Origin: Roseburia intestinalis L1-82
Lineage (GTDB): Bacteria > Bacillota > Clostridia > Lachnospirales > Lachnospiraceae
Length of the DNA stretch: 64,000 bases
Assembly (NCBI RefSeq): GCF_900537995.1
Contig: NZ_LR027880.1
Location: 2,736,001 to 2,800,000 of the forward strand
Direction of reading: 5' to 3'
Position 1 is the first letter of the stretch, and every line of letters begins with the position of its first letter. Below the pieces are notes generated by a model. The model saw only the letters and a program-made list of their open reading frames with translations. It was not told the DNA's origin and did no database searches. Below are positions 7,886 through 17,113 of the stretch, piece by piece. The translations under genes were made by a program, and so were the position numbers.

Positions 7886-8659
7886 ATGTTTGATAGTTCT
7901 GATGTTCAATCTGTATTTTCAGGTAATATAGCCGAAGAATGGGAGAAAAAGTCACGCTATATTAACAGCCTTAACGGTAATGATAATATGATGATTCCTA
8001 CAATCAAGAAATATATAACCTCAACATCAAAGATTTTGGAAGTTGGTTGTGGGACTGGAAAATTGTTAAGTCAGATTGACGCACTAACTTTTGGCATTGA
8101 ATTAACTGGAGTTGAAATGAGTAGCGATATGCTCCAGCAAATAGATACATTAAGATTTAAAAATCCTGTTCGGTTAATAAATGATAGTGTAGAAAATTTT
8201 ATTGATGACAATAAATATGACATTATCGTAATGAAACAGGTATTACATCATATTGTATCAAGAGAGCAAGTTTTGAAAAAATTAGCTGGTTACTTAAATC
8301 CAAATGGAGTCATTATTATAATGACACCAAATGACGGTTATCAGAAAAGCATTTTGCCGTTTAATCCTATTACAGATTTGTTAGGTAGAATTGATGATTC
8401 GATGATCTACGAGTATATAAAAGATTTGCCTTTACAAGTAGTCGAAATACAGCACGTTAATAGCCTTGCCACATTTAATTCACTATACGAGTATTTTATG
8501 TTTCTTTATGCCATTGGTAGTTTACAGAAAATATTCAATTATAAAGGCGAATACGAATATGCACTAAAGCTAATTACTGTATTCAAAAATCTATTTAGCA
8601 AAGAGGAAACTTTGTCAGTAGATTTTAATTATAGTTACATAACACTTAAAAAGAAATAA
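7886..8659 (+). CDS. Class I SAM-dependent methyltransferase (first of operon)
   Basis: 257 residues, start supported by AAGGGGGAATTTTT before the ATG. Motif I is ILEVGCGTGKLLSQI (about residues 50-64); the acidic residue after strand 2 is in GVEMSSDML, and VMKQVLHHI is motif IV. The C-terminal ~90 residues are aromatic and probably form the substrate lid. The Rossmann methyltransferase fold is clear, but the substrate (small molecule, peptide or RNA) cannot be read. It heads an operon with a second methyltransferase, MazG-like, LOG, DUF1848 and MFS proteins. Confidence 0.85.
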   Translation: MFDSSDVQSVFSGNIAEEWEKKSRYINSLNGNDNMMIPTIKKYITSTSKILEVGCGTGKLLSQIDALTFGIELTGVEMSSDMLQQIDTLRFKNPVRLINDSVENFIDDNKYDIIVMKQVLHHIVSREQVLKKLAGYLNPNGVIIIMTPNDGYQKSILPFNPITDLLGRIDDSMIYEYIKDLPLQVVEIQHVNSLATFNSLYEYFMFLYAIGSLQKIFNYKGEYEYALKLITVFKNLFSKEETLSVDFNYSYITLKKK

Positions 8660-8690
8660 ATTGTATGCCTTGTAGCAGAAAGGAGATATT

Positions 8691-9344
8691 ATGAATTACT
8701 ACAAAAAAGTAAAAAGTGCGTTTGATGATTGGGCAACTACATATGAAAGTGATGTTGTTCCTAAATTAGATTTAAGAGGATATAGCTATGATGAGTTAGC
8801 AAAGACAATACTTTCATATTATGACAAGTCTATGGATAAAAAATCTATCTTAGAATTAGGTGTAGGAACAGGAGTATTAGGAGAACGTGTAAAAAGTCTT
8901 GTGCCAAGCACAGAAATTGACGGCTTAGATATATCTTCGGAAATGTTGAAAAGATCAAAAGAAAAGGCAGTATATAATCATTTGTATTTAGGGAGTGCAG
9001 ATGAACATTTATATACCGAACAATATGCTTTTGTATATTCAGCATTTATGTTCCATAGCGTAAAAGGGCAGGACATTCTTCTCTCAAAAATTGCAGAGTG
9101 TTTAGTCAACGGTGGAATGTTTATACTTGTGGATTTGATTCCAAATATGAAGATATTAGCTAATAACGCAGATTTTAATGCACATAGTATAAAGTATGAA
9201 CATGGCGCCCCTGCTATGTATAAGACTTGTGCGGAAATGGTTGACTTAATCGAAAGTTCTCCTTTTGAACTTGTCGAATTGAAAAAATTAGGAATTAGTA
9301 AAGACTATAATCATTATTTATTCGCATTGAGAAAGGGGAAGTAA
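8691..9344 (+). CDS. Class I SAM-dependent methyltransferase (second of operon)
   Basis: 217 residues, preceded by AAAGGAGATATT. Motif I is ILELGVGTGVLGERV (about residues 55-69); GLDISSEML carries the ribose-binding acid, and FVYSAFMFHSV fits motif IV. The N-terminus YYKKVKSAFDDWATTYE is of the type seen in small-molecule methyltransferases. It differs from its upstream neighbour, so the pair is not a recent duplication. The stop is followed 2 bp later by the next start, showing tight coupling. Substrate unknown. Confidence 0.85.
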   Translation: MNYYKKVKSAFDDWATTYESDVVPKLDLRGYSYDELAKTILSYYDKSMDKKSILELGVGTGVLGERVKSLVPSTEIDGLDISSEMLKRSKEKAVYNHLYLGSADEHLYTEQYAFVYSAFMFHSVKGQDILLSKIAECLVNGGMFILVDLIPNMKILANNADFNAHSIKYEHGAPAMYKTCAEMVDLIESSPFELVELKKLGISKDYNHYLFALRKGK

Positions 9345-9346
9345 AA

Positions 9347-9667
9347 ATGGAGCAGCTTTTAGAAAAAGTAAGATTATTACACATACAAAATGATTTTAAG
9401 AATAACGGTGGGGAAGATAAGTATTTTAGAATGGCGTTGCTTATGGAAGAATTAGGCGAGATTTGTGACGCTCTCACAAAGCAAAAACCTAATTTTAAAG
9501 AAGAACACGCCGATTTACTGATTTTGTTATTAGGAAATTGTGTGGCATACGATATTGATATTATTAAATTAACATCAGAAAAGTTAGATAGGCTTTTGAA
9601 AATGAAAGCGAGAACAGACGGAAACGGTCATAGCCGTTTGATTACTGAGTTGGAGGAGAAAGAATGA
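9347..9667 (+). CDS. MazG-like nucleotide pyrophosphohydrolase
   Basis: 106 residues. The all-helical MazG signature is present: EELGEICDAL gives the ExxE-type pair and EEHADLLILLLG the downstream Glu/Asp pair that bind Mg2+. Such enzymes cut NTPs or modified nucleotides between the alpha and beta phosphates. The start lies 2 bp after the previous stop and the end overlaps the next gene by 4 bp (ATGA). It could act on a modified nucleotide made or detoxified by this operon (inference). Confidence 0.75.
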   Translation: MEQLLEKVRLLHIQNDFKNNGGEDKYFRMALLMEELGEICDALTKQKPNFKEEHADLLILLLGNCVAYDIDIIKLTSEKLDRLLKMKARTDGNGHSRLITELEEKE

Positions 9668-10182
9668 AAATTATGATAGCCGGAGCATGGGACGAAACAA
9701 ATGAAAACTTGTTGTCCTCAGCGTTTCAAATTGCTAAAGTTGCCGCCGAAAAAAAACATATAATAATTACTGGCGGAGGAACAGGAATCCCTAATTCTGC
9801 TACGCATGGAGCATTAGCTGTAAACGGAATAAGTATTGCATATAGTAATGAGGGGCATTGTGAAGGCGGACATGAACCAGCTACTTTTCGCGTGGCGACT
9901 GAAATGGGTTGGGACGGGCGAAGTGTATTGGCTGTAAAGTCCAGCGACCTTCTTATTGTTATAGGTGGGTGTAATGGCACATTAAACGAAATAACCCTTG
10001 CATACCTTAATAATATACCTATATGGGTTTTGGAAGATAGCAGCGAAATGATTTGTCGTTTAAAAAATTTTCTATATGAGGGAAAATATATTGATAAACG
10101 GAAAAATGTTGAAATCGAGTTTTTTAATTCAGCGCAAAGTATGATTGAAAAACTCAATTCCAAAAATATTTTACAAAACTAG
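9664..10182 (+). CDS. LOG/SLOG-fold nucleotide-binding protein
   Basis: 172 residues. ITGGGTGIPNSATHGAL near residue 38 and IGGCNGTLNEITLAY near residue 100 correspond to the GG-loop and the PGGxGTxxE motif of LOG/TIGR00725 Rossmann proteins; the conserved Pro is Ile here, while the catalytic-type Glu is kept. Relatives cleave nucleoside monophosphates to base and phosphoribose (cytokinin-activating LOG) or bind nucleotides. Together with the MazG-like protein it points to nucleotide handling. Overlaps the gene before it by 4 bp. Specific function unknown. Confidence 0.75.
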   Translation: MKIMIAGAWDETNENLLSSAFQIAKVAAEKKHIIITGGGTGIPNSATHGALAVNGISIAYSNEGHCEGGHEPATFRVATEMGWDGRSVLAVKSSDLLIVIGGCNGTLNEITLAYLNNIPIWVLEDSSEMICRLKNFLYEGKYIDKRKNVEIEFFNSAQSMIEKLNSKNILQN

Positions 10183-10193
10183 AGGAGAAAGAA

Positions 10194-11096
10194 ATGATAT
10201 TATCCGTGTCAAGGAGAACGGATATTCCGGGCTGCTATCCAGAATGGTTTATGAATCGGTTGCGTGACAAATATGTTATGACTAGGAATCCGATGAATTT
10301 TCATCAGGTTAGCCAGATAAATCTTTCGCCAGATTTTATTGAGTGTATTGTTTTTTGGACTAAAAATGCAGTACCATTTATGGACTATTTAGAGGAATTA
10401 AATCGTATGGGATATATGTATATGTTCCAGTACACCATTACCCCATACGATAATACTCTTGAAAAGAATATATCTGATAAAAGCGACATTATAAAAAATG
10501 TATTGGAATTATCCGAAAAAATCGAAAAAAAACGAATCGTATGGAGATATGATCCTATTTTACTTAATGATACTTATACTGTAAATCGGCATATTGAACT
10601 ATTTGAAGAAATGTGTAGTTTGTTATATACGGCAGTAAATCATGTTGTTATTAGCTTTATTGATTTATACCAGAAAAATAGAGGATATAGGTTATACGAA
10701 TTAAGTACAGATGAAATAACACATCTTGCACAAGCGTTTGGAGAAATAGGCGCAAAGTATAAACTTCCGATAAAGACTTGTTGCGAAAATTATGATTTGA
10801 CGAAATTTGGAATAACTAAAGGTGCTTGTATTGACAGTGTTCTATTAGAAGAAATCTGTAATCGCCCATTACTATTAAAAAAGGCGACTGGACAAAGAAA
10901 AAACTGTCTTTGTGCAGAAAGTGTTGATATAGGTGCTTATCATACCTGTTTGAATGGGTGCATATATTGCTATGCTACCGATTATAAACGACTGAAAACT
11001 AAACAAAAGTGTTATGATAAAAATAGTCAAATTCTATGCGACAAATTGGATTTTGGCAAAGATATTATAAAAGTACGCAAAATGAAAAAGTTATAA
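10194..11096 (+). CDS. DUF1848 protein with C-terminal CxxxCxxC motif
   Basis: 300 residues, preceded by AGAGGAGAAAGAA. The opening MILSVSRRTDIPGCYPEWF and the text FWTKNAVPFM are typical of DUF1848. Residues 252-259 read CLNGCIYC, the spacing of a radical-SAM iron-sulfur site but near the C-terminus, with further cysteines at 206-207, 238, 240 and 273. It may bind an Fe-S cluster; the reaction is unknown. It lies inside the nucleotide/methyltransferase operon, 11 bp after the LOG gene. Confidence 0.75.
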   Translation: MILSVSRRTDIPGCYPEWFMNRLRDKYVMTRNPMNFHQVSQINLSPDFIECIVFWTKNAVPFMDYLEELNRMGYMYMFQYTITPYDNTLEKNISDKSDIIKNVLELSEKIEKKRIVWRYDPILLNDTYTVNRHIELFEEMCSLLYTAVNHVVISFIDLYQKNRGYRLYELSTDEITHLAQAFGEIGAKYKLPIKTCCENYDLTKFGITKGACIDSVLLEEICNRPLLLKKATGQRKNCLCAESVDIGAYHTCLNGCIYCYATDYKRLKTKQKCYDKNSQILCDKLDFGKDIIKVRKMKKL

Positions 11097-11117
11097 ATTT
11101 AGAGGGAGAGGTGGAAA

Positions 11118-12305
11118 ATGAAAGATAAAAGTTTAACGCGTGTTTCAGTCTTTCTTACCAGTCAAATAATCTCCTTATTTGGCTCTGCCATAGTGTCTTA
11201 TTCTATTGTTTGGTATATAACACTAAAAACATCATCAACAATGGCTCTTGCAATATCTATAGTTTGTACTTATATGCCGCAGATTGTTATTTCTATGTTT
11301 TCAGGAACGTGGGGGGATAAATTCAACAAAAAAAATCTAATTATAATAGGCGATACGATTACTGGTATTTCTACATTGATACTAGCAATTTTATTTATAA
11401 ATGGTTTTGATTCATTATACCTACTATACGGTGCTTGTGCGTTGAGATCGGTTGGTTCAGGAATACAAACACCATTAGAACACGCCTTTTTACCGCTGAT
11501 TTGCCCTGAAGAAAAATTAACAAAAATAAATGGAATCTATGCTACTGCTTCATCAGCAATCAATATTTTATCTCCTGCTATGGCAGGTGTTTTATTAAAT
11601 GTAATGGATTTTGGACATACCCTCTTTATTGACTGTATCACAGCACTATTGGCGATTATTGTACTATTAAAGCTAAAATATAAGAACACAATAAGTTCTA
11701 ACAAGGATACAAGTACACTGTCTGATTTTTTGGAGGGAGTAAAATATTTCAAGCAGCACATTTTCTTAGGAAGATTGATTTTATTTTATTTGCTTTTTTA
11801 TTTCTTTATGTCAGCACCAGCTTTTTTAACGCCAGTATTGGTAAATCTTAAATTTAGCAGTAGTGTTAATGCTTTGGCAATCAATGAATTTGTATGGTCA
11901 TTAGGAACTATGTTAGGCGGGATTTTGATTTGTTCTTTTAAAGAGTTTAATAAACTAAAATTCATGGCAATATCAGCATTGCTTTTTGGAGGTTTTATTT
12001 GTCTTTTAGGGGCGTCAAATATTTTTAGTATATATATTCTTTTTATGCTATGCTCAGGAATATCTCTTCCTTTGTTCAATACATCAAATACTGTTTTAAT
12101 ACAAGAAAATGTAAAAAAAGAGATGTTAGGACGCGTTTTTGCTAACTTAAATATATTATCTACAATTTCTACGACAATAGGAATTACTGTTTTCGGAATA
12201 ATAGGTAATACAATTTCCGTTGATATTCTTTTGATTTTAGTTGGAGCATTTATAGCAATATTGTCTATTTGGATATGGAAAATTTATCGTGAAAACAAAG
12301 TGTAG
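11118..12305 (+). CDS. MFS efflux transporter
   Basis: 395 residues with about 12 hydrophobic segments; the cytoplasmic loop between TM2 and TM3 reads GTWGDKFNKKNL, the expected G-x-x-x-D-(R/K) MFS signature. The layout and size are those of macrolide/drug efflux (MefA-like) MFS proteins. A good RBS (GAGGGAGAGGTGG) precedes it. As the last gene before a strong terminator it probably exports the product, or a toxic compound, handled by the upstream enzymes. Substrate unknown. Confidence 0.85.
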   Translation: MKDKSLTRVSVFLTSQIISLFGSAIVSYSIVWYITLKTSSTMALAISIVCTYMPQIVISMFSGTWGDKFNKKNLIIIGDTITGISTLILAILFINGFDSLYLLYGACALRSVGSGIQTPLEHAFLPLICPEEKLTKINGIYATASSAINILSPAMAGVLLNVMDFGHTLFIDCITALLAIIVLLKLKYKNTISSNKDTSTLSDFLEGVKYFKQHIFLGRLILFYLLFYFFMSAPAFLTPVLVNLKFSSSVNALAINEFVWSLGTMLGGILICSFKEFNKLKFMAISALLFGGFICLLGASNIFSIYILFMLCSGISLPLFNTSNTVLIQENVKKEMLGRVFANLNILSTISTTIGITVFGIIGNTISVDILLILVGAFIAILSIWIWKIYRENKV

Positions 12306-12308
12306 CAC

Positions 12309-12347
12309 AAAAAACACTTCGAGCCATCCTGCCCCGAAGTGTTTTTT
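12309..12347 (+). terminator. Strong intrinsic terminator of the methyltransferase/MFS operon
   Basis: AAAAAACACTTCG pairs with CGAAGTGTTTTTT, giving a long stem with A- and T-runs. It lies 4 bp after the MFS stop codon. Confidence 0.92.
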
Positions 12348-12455
12348 GTTACGAAATAAATTAGAAATTCAAGAAAAGAGATAGTCTACTATTTATCATG
12401 CAAAAAAGGTACTCGCTATAGAGCGTTTACGTTTTCCAAGCAAGTGTTCCGTAAA
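12348..12455. other. Short gap between operon terminator and intron 3' end
   Basis: About 100 bp of AT-rich DNA with no gene. It is the downstream flank (3' exon side) of the group II intron. Confidence 0.5.
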
Positions 12456-14319
12456 ATCGAGTAGGAGAAAATTTCTCAAAAAATGAGAAATTTTCGACCT
12501 CTCACACCACCGTGCGTACCGTTCGGTACACGGCGGTTCAATCAACTTAACAAGTAACACACCTTTCGGTGTAGTAATCTAACATTGAGACTAATCCAAA
12601 ACGGGTTAGTCTTTCTTTTGTAACGGCTACATTCATGGCACCGCCTTGACAGCAGTGTGCGATTCTCGCACCATTATAAGCCGTTGAGTACGCTAGTTTC
12701 TTATATACCCCTAGCTTTATTAAGTTCTTCGCGCGATTCTGTGGAGTTTTCCAATGTTTCCATATACACATGCGCAATCGAAATCTTATATTTTGGTCGA
12801 GCGTGGCACATAACACCTTCATACTACCTATTTTAAAGTAGTTAATCCATCCTCTGATAAGCTGATTAATTTTCTCAACCTTATAGCTGTTACTAACGCC
12901 CCAGCTACGACAAGTGAGTTCTTTCATTCGCCTCTTGAACTTTGCTACTGATTTTGCATGTGGTTTTGCCTTAAATTGGTGTGCTCTTGAATCAAAGTAG
13001 AATCCGAAACCCAGATATTTCAATCCACTTGGTCTATCTACTTCGCTCTTGGTCATGTTAACTTTGAGTCCTAGTTTCTCTTCAATAAAACGAGATATGT
13101 TTCTCATTACACGATTGGCAGACATTTCGCTTCCGACCATAATTATACAGTCATCCGCATATCGTACGAAGTTAAGCCCTCGCTTCTCCATTTCCTTATC
13201 AAGTTCATTTAGCATGATATTTGCCAATAGTGGCGAGAGGTTTCCTCCTTGTGGTGTACCCACAATAGAATCCTCGTATTCGTTGTCAATCATGATTCCA
13301 CTAACAAGATATTTTCTAATAATAGAGATGACATCTCCATCTTTAATAGTTCTACCTATGATAGTCATAAGCTTGTCATGATTCACTGTGTCAAAGAACT
13401 TTTCCAAGTCAATATCTACAATCCAGTCATTGCCATCATTCATCATGTCTAGTGCTGTTAGGATTGCCTGTTGTGCACATCTATTAGGTCTAAATCCATA
13501 ACTGTGGTCATGAAACTGTTCCTCATAGATTGGCGTTAAAACCTGTGCAATGGCTTGTTGTATAAATCTGTCTGTTACTGTTGGTACTCCTAGGTTTCTG
13601 ACACCACCATCTGGTTTTGGTATCTCCACTCTTCGTACTGGTTGAGGTTTATATTTTCTTGCCCTCAACTGTTCCTTGATGTTTTCGCCGTTCTTTGCAA
13701 GATGTTCTTTGAGTTCTGTGTACTTCATTCCGTCCACTCCTTCTGCACCTTTGTTTCGTACGACTTGCAGATATGCCCTGTTGAGGTTATCGCTAGATAA
13801 TATCTGCTCCATTAGACTACTTGTGTCCATGCGTTCTTTCCTTTCCGCCTCGCTTGATTTGACCATCCTTTACCCGATTGGTTACAGCAGATGTTGTCAT
13901 TTCTGCAATACGAGACATACTCAAACTTATTGATTGTTCACCCCTTTGCTCCATCTCCATTACAGAGACTTCTTCACTACTATGGGCTCGGCTGACTTCT
14001 CACAGTTCGTTGTTACTAGGCTAATGGAACCCCTATGAGACCTCCACGCTTAAGGTGCACGCTCTTTCTCTCCATATATCCGCCACATTTACTCTGCTAC
14101 TACAAAAGTGATAGTTATTAGACTTCGTTGCTTTTAGCCAACTTATCTCTCGCAGCCTAGCCTTATATGTGATTTCTGTACGTCAGACCAGAGATTTGCT
14201 TACAGCTTCCTTCAGATTCCACCTCACGATAGACACCCTTGCTGTTCAGCTATACACTTCCCACTATCTGGGCGTGTTCGGGACTTTCACCCGTTAGAGC
14301 GCGCCCATGGCGCGCAAAC
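12456..14319 (-). mobile_element. Group II intron, class C-like, with intact maturase
   Basis: On the minus strand the intron begins near 14315-14319 (GCGCGCCATGGGCGCGC, then GGTGAAAGTCCCGAACACG). Ribozyme domains I-IV fill about 450 bp before the maturase gene. A domain V-like hairpin follows the gene (12500-12541, ACCGCCGTGTACC), then a domain VI hairpin with GAAAATTTCTC arms. It ends ...TCCTACTCGAT at about 12456. The 5' end lies directly behind the recombinase terminator, the target type of class C introns. Exact ends are estimated to a few bases. Confidence 0.85.
12547..13830 (-). CDS. ltrA: Group II intron reverse transcriptase/maturase, MarathonRT relative
   Basis: 427 residues from the ATG at 13830 (AAAGGAAAGAACGC before it); the frame reaches an ATG at 13866 with a poorer RBS. 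The RT domain is complete: PKPDGGVRNLGVP, DIDLEKFFDTVNHD, GTPQGGNLSPLLANI and the catalytic FVRYADDC. There is no endonuclease domain, as in class C introns. From about residue 1 to 330 the text is nearly the same as the A. rectalis maturase known as MarathonRT, as I remember it; the last ~100 residues (thumb and DNA-binding end) differ more. It should splice the intron and reverse-transcribe it into new sites. Confidence 0.93.
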   Translation of the reverse strand: MDTSSLMEQILSSDNLNRAYLQVVRNKGAEGVDGMKYTELKEHLAKNGENIKEQLRARKYKPQPVRRVEIPKPDGGVRNLGVPTVTDRFIQQAIAQVLTPIYEEQFHDHSYGFRPNRCAQQAILTALDMMNDGNDWIVDIDLEKFFDTVNHDKLMTIIGRTIKDGDVISIIRKYLVSGIMIDNEYEDSIVGTPQGGNLSPLLANIMLNELDKEMEKRGLNFVRYADDCIIMVGSEMSANRVMRNISRFIEEKLGLKVNMTKSEVDRPSGLKYLGFGFYFDSRAHQFKAKPHAKSVAKFKRRMKELTCRSWGVSNSYKVEKINQLIRGWINYFKIGSMKVLCATLDQNIRFRLRMCIWKHWKTPQNRAKNLIKLGVYKKLAYSTAYNGARIAHCCQGGAMNVAVTKERLTRFGLVSMLDYYTERCVTC

Positions 14320-14323
14320 TAAA

Positions 14324-14358
14324 AATCCCCATCCCTCGTTAATTGAGAGATGGGGATT
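14324..14358 (-). terminator. Terminator of the serine recombinase gene, intron target
   Basis: Ten-base arms AATCCCCATC and GATGGGGATT with a 15-base loop, followed on the minus strand by TTTAG and then at once by the group II intron. It lies 6 bp after the recombinase stop codon. Confidence 0.85.
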
Positions 14359-14363
14359 CACTA

Positions 14364-16016
14364 TTATACAATAATTTCCGGTATTTCTCCGACAAAGTTA
14401 TAAATGATTCTGACTTCCTGTACTTTCTGTCCGTCAATTTTCTTGACTTCACTCACCAGAATCTTGCTGATGAGTCGGTTCAACACCGCTTCGTCCAGTT
14501 CCTCAATGGTTGCATAGCGCCGGATTTCTTTGATGAAGGTGCGGACCTCATTTTCCTGTTCGTCAGAGTGGCGCATCATCAACATCAGGTCTTGCAGGCG
14601 CTTCTGGTTGGCTTCCTGCTCCTGTTCCAGCGTTGCTGTCAGCTTCATAAAACGCTGCTCAGTCAGGATTCCTTTCGCCTTATCGGTATATAGGCTCAGG
14701 AACATCCCGTCAATTTCCTGATTCCTGCTTTCCAGCCGCTGACATTCCTTCTGTGTCTGGGAAGCATCTAGCAGATACCGCCGTTCCATCCGACTGCTCA
14801 GCCGCTGATAAAAAGCATCGGCATCTTTGAATGCAGTCTTTGCCAGTTCCTGAATATCTTTCAGCACAAGGTTATATAAATCTCTGGCTTCAATCTTGTG
14901 GCTGGTGCAGGCATTCTTGCCCAGCCGGTTGTAGGTCTAGCAAATATAATACGCCTTATCAATCGGCTCCCGAATCTCGCCGGTAAAACGGTTCTTTCCG
15001 GTTCTTCCAACCTTTTCATACCGCACCTGCATGGATTTTCCACAGGTCGCACAGTAAATGATGCCGTGGAACAGATTGTAAAAAGGACAGGAATTGCCTT
15101 TCATAATAGTTGGTCTACGGTCAATGATTTCCCGTACCTGCTCCCATTCTTCCGGGGATATGATTGCTTCATGGCAATCCTCGATAATTTCCCAATCCTC
15201 ACGAGGGATAATGTCATAGGTGTTGGAGCGAATCCCTTTCTGATGTGTCCGGCAGACCAGATGTGCGCCCTTATAAAAAGGGTTTCGCAGGATATGGCTG
15301 ATTCTTGCACTTCCCCATGAATAGTAATTCACGTCACATTCTGTGTTGCTCTTTACTCTGGTAATCGGGACTTTATCATCCATAAGCTGCTTTGCGATCC
15401 GCATACAGCCCCATCCATCCAGCGCCATATCATAGATTTTGCGAATCACCGGCGCAGTTTCCGGGTCAAGGATCAAATGCCCCTTATCCTCCGGGTCACG
15501 CATCAAACCGAGAGGCGGTTGTCCGCCGCAAAATTTTCCCTGTCTGGAACGGGTCATACGCCCTGCCAGCACCTTTTTGGAAATATCCCGGCTGTACATA
15601 TCGTTCAGGATATTCTTAAAAGGTGTAATGTCCATTTCCTGACGGGTCAGACTGTCCACTCCGTCTGTAATGGCAATATATCGTACATTGTGCTTTGGAA
15701 AAAAGATTTCAATATAGCTGCCAGCTTCAATATAATTTCTGCCCAGTCTGGACAGATCTTTGGTGATGACGCAGCCGATCTTTCCCGCCTCAATATCAGC
15801 AATCATGCGCTGAAAAGAAGGACGGTTGAAGTTACGGCCTGTATAACCGTCATCTACATAATACTCATACTGGAACATCCCGTTTTTTTCGGCAAAGTCC
15901 CGGAGCATAAGTTTCTGGTTGCTGATGCTCATGCTTTCATTATCGCCGCCATCCTCCAGAGAGATACGGCAGTAAAGAGCTGTGATTTTCTGATTAACTT
16001 GTTTTTTCCTGCTCAT
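14364..16016 (-). pseudogene. Large serine recombinase (TndX/TnpX type) with in-frame amber stop
   Basis: A 551-codon frame with one TAG at 14937-14939. The first part (359 aa) has the resolvase domain with the nucleophile Ser in YCRISLEDGG (about residue 18), RLGRNYIE, the recombinase domain (QGKFCGGQPPLGL) and zinc-binding cysteines (YCATCGKS). After the stop the same frame continues TYNRLGKNACTSHKIEARDL and a coiled coil, where relatives usually have YYICQTYNRLGK, so a CAG-to-TAG change is likely. Its position next to the ICE genes suggests it is the ICE integrase. It is broken unless the stop is read through or the 359-aa part suffices. Confidence 0.85.
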
Positions 16017-16132
16017 AGTGTTCTTCCATTCATTTCAAAAAATAAGTTCGATTGGAATATTATAACATATACATCCAAATTTTTCTACTTTAACAAGGCG
16101 TACCACCATTTCTGATGATACGCCTTTATTAT

Positions 16133-17053
16133 TTATCTAACTTTATCTTCACTAACCTTTGGCAGAGCCTTTCCTGCCTTTTCCTGCTTTCCCTCTGATG
16201 TCTTTCTAGCCTCAAATGCATCTGCATTATACTGATACTCCTGTGGTTCAGCGACCATCGGTGCGTATACAATCTCTGCTTCCACTCTCTCAGCTTCTGC
16301 CATCTCCGGCTCTGTCTGTTCCTGTGCTTTCGCATTCTCCATATGCTTTTCCTTATCAAGTTGCACATTCATAGCGAGATTATCCAGCTTATCAATCGAA
16401 GCGTCCAGATGCAGTTCCATTAACACAAACAATTTTCTCACTGCTTTCATAGGTGCAAGCACCGCCTTTGTAATGGGATGTTTCTGCTCTTTCTGTGAGT
16501 AATCTACCTCCGATTTGTCAGCAAAAGTGCGGAATGCATTGGCTGCTGTCTGCCCTGCTTCACGAAATCCTTTTGCAAGAAGTGCTGTCTTTGCTATATC
16601 CTTATCCGTGGTCTTGATTGCACCTCTTACATTTTCCCGGATATCAAGAAGTCTTTTCTTAATTTCTAAGAACTCCGACACCCTGTATAATGCAGCTCTT
16701 CCCTTTGCCTTTGCTTCATCAACTATGCTCTTTGCTGTAGATTTGACCTGTGCTTTCACTTCCAATACCTGTGACTTTATCTGCTCACATCTGACATTAA
16801 GTCGCTCCTGTGCTTCTGACAATGCCTTTTTTGCATTATTAACAAGTGTGTCTTCCTGCATTTCTTTGATCTGGTTCTGCATATTGGTAAGTTCTTCCGT
16901 CATGGAATCAATCTTTTTCTCCAGTCCATCCACATAGCTGCATATCTCAAATACATCGTTTGCCTGCTCTTTCATGGCATTTTTCTTTAATAATTCGAGA
17001 AGTTCCCTTATAACCTCCTCATTGGTAAGTGTTTTTCCTGCTTCCATATCCAT
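16133..17053 (-). CDS. DUF6674-like coiled-coil ICE protein
   Basis: 306 residues with GGAGGAAACAG before the ATG. It starts with a helical domain (LTNEEVIRELLELLKKN), then a long heptad-like coiled coil (about residues 45-130) and Ala/Lys-rich helices; the last 80 residues are Glu/Ala/Lys-rich and disordered. No signal peptide. This matches DUF6674 proteins found at the end of Firmicutes ICEs. It is the last ICE gene before the recombinase. Function unknown; a structural or DNA-associated role is possible. Confidence 0.7.
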   Translation of the reverse strand: MDMEAGKTLTNEEVIRELLELLKKNAMKEQANDVFEICSYVDGLEKKIDSMTEELTNMQNQIKEMQEDTLVNNAKKALSEAQERLNVRCEQIKSQVLEVKAQVKSTAKSIVDEAKAKGRAALYRVSEFLEIKKRLLDIRENVRGAIKTTDKDIAKTALLAKGFREAGQTAANAFRTFADKSEVDYSQKEQKHPITKAVLAPMKAVRKLFVLMELHLDASIDKLDNLAMNVQLDKEKHMENAKAQEQTEPEMAEAERVEAEIVYAPMVAEPQEYQYNADAFEARKTSEGKQEKAGKALPKVSEDKVR

Positions 17054-17113
17054 TCTGTTTCCTCCATTCTGTAAATGGGGCAGCCTTGGCCGCCCCTGTA
17101 CCTTGATTACTAA

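Noticed and set aside
14898..16115. Plus-strand ORFs opposite the serine recombinase
   Set aside because: Shadows of the GC-richer recombinase gene in other frames, without RBS or protein family.
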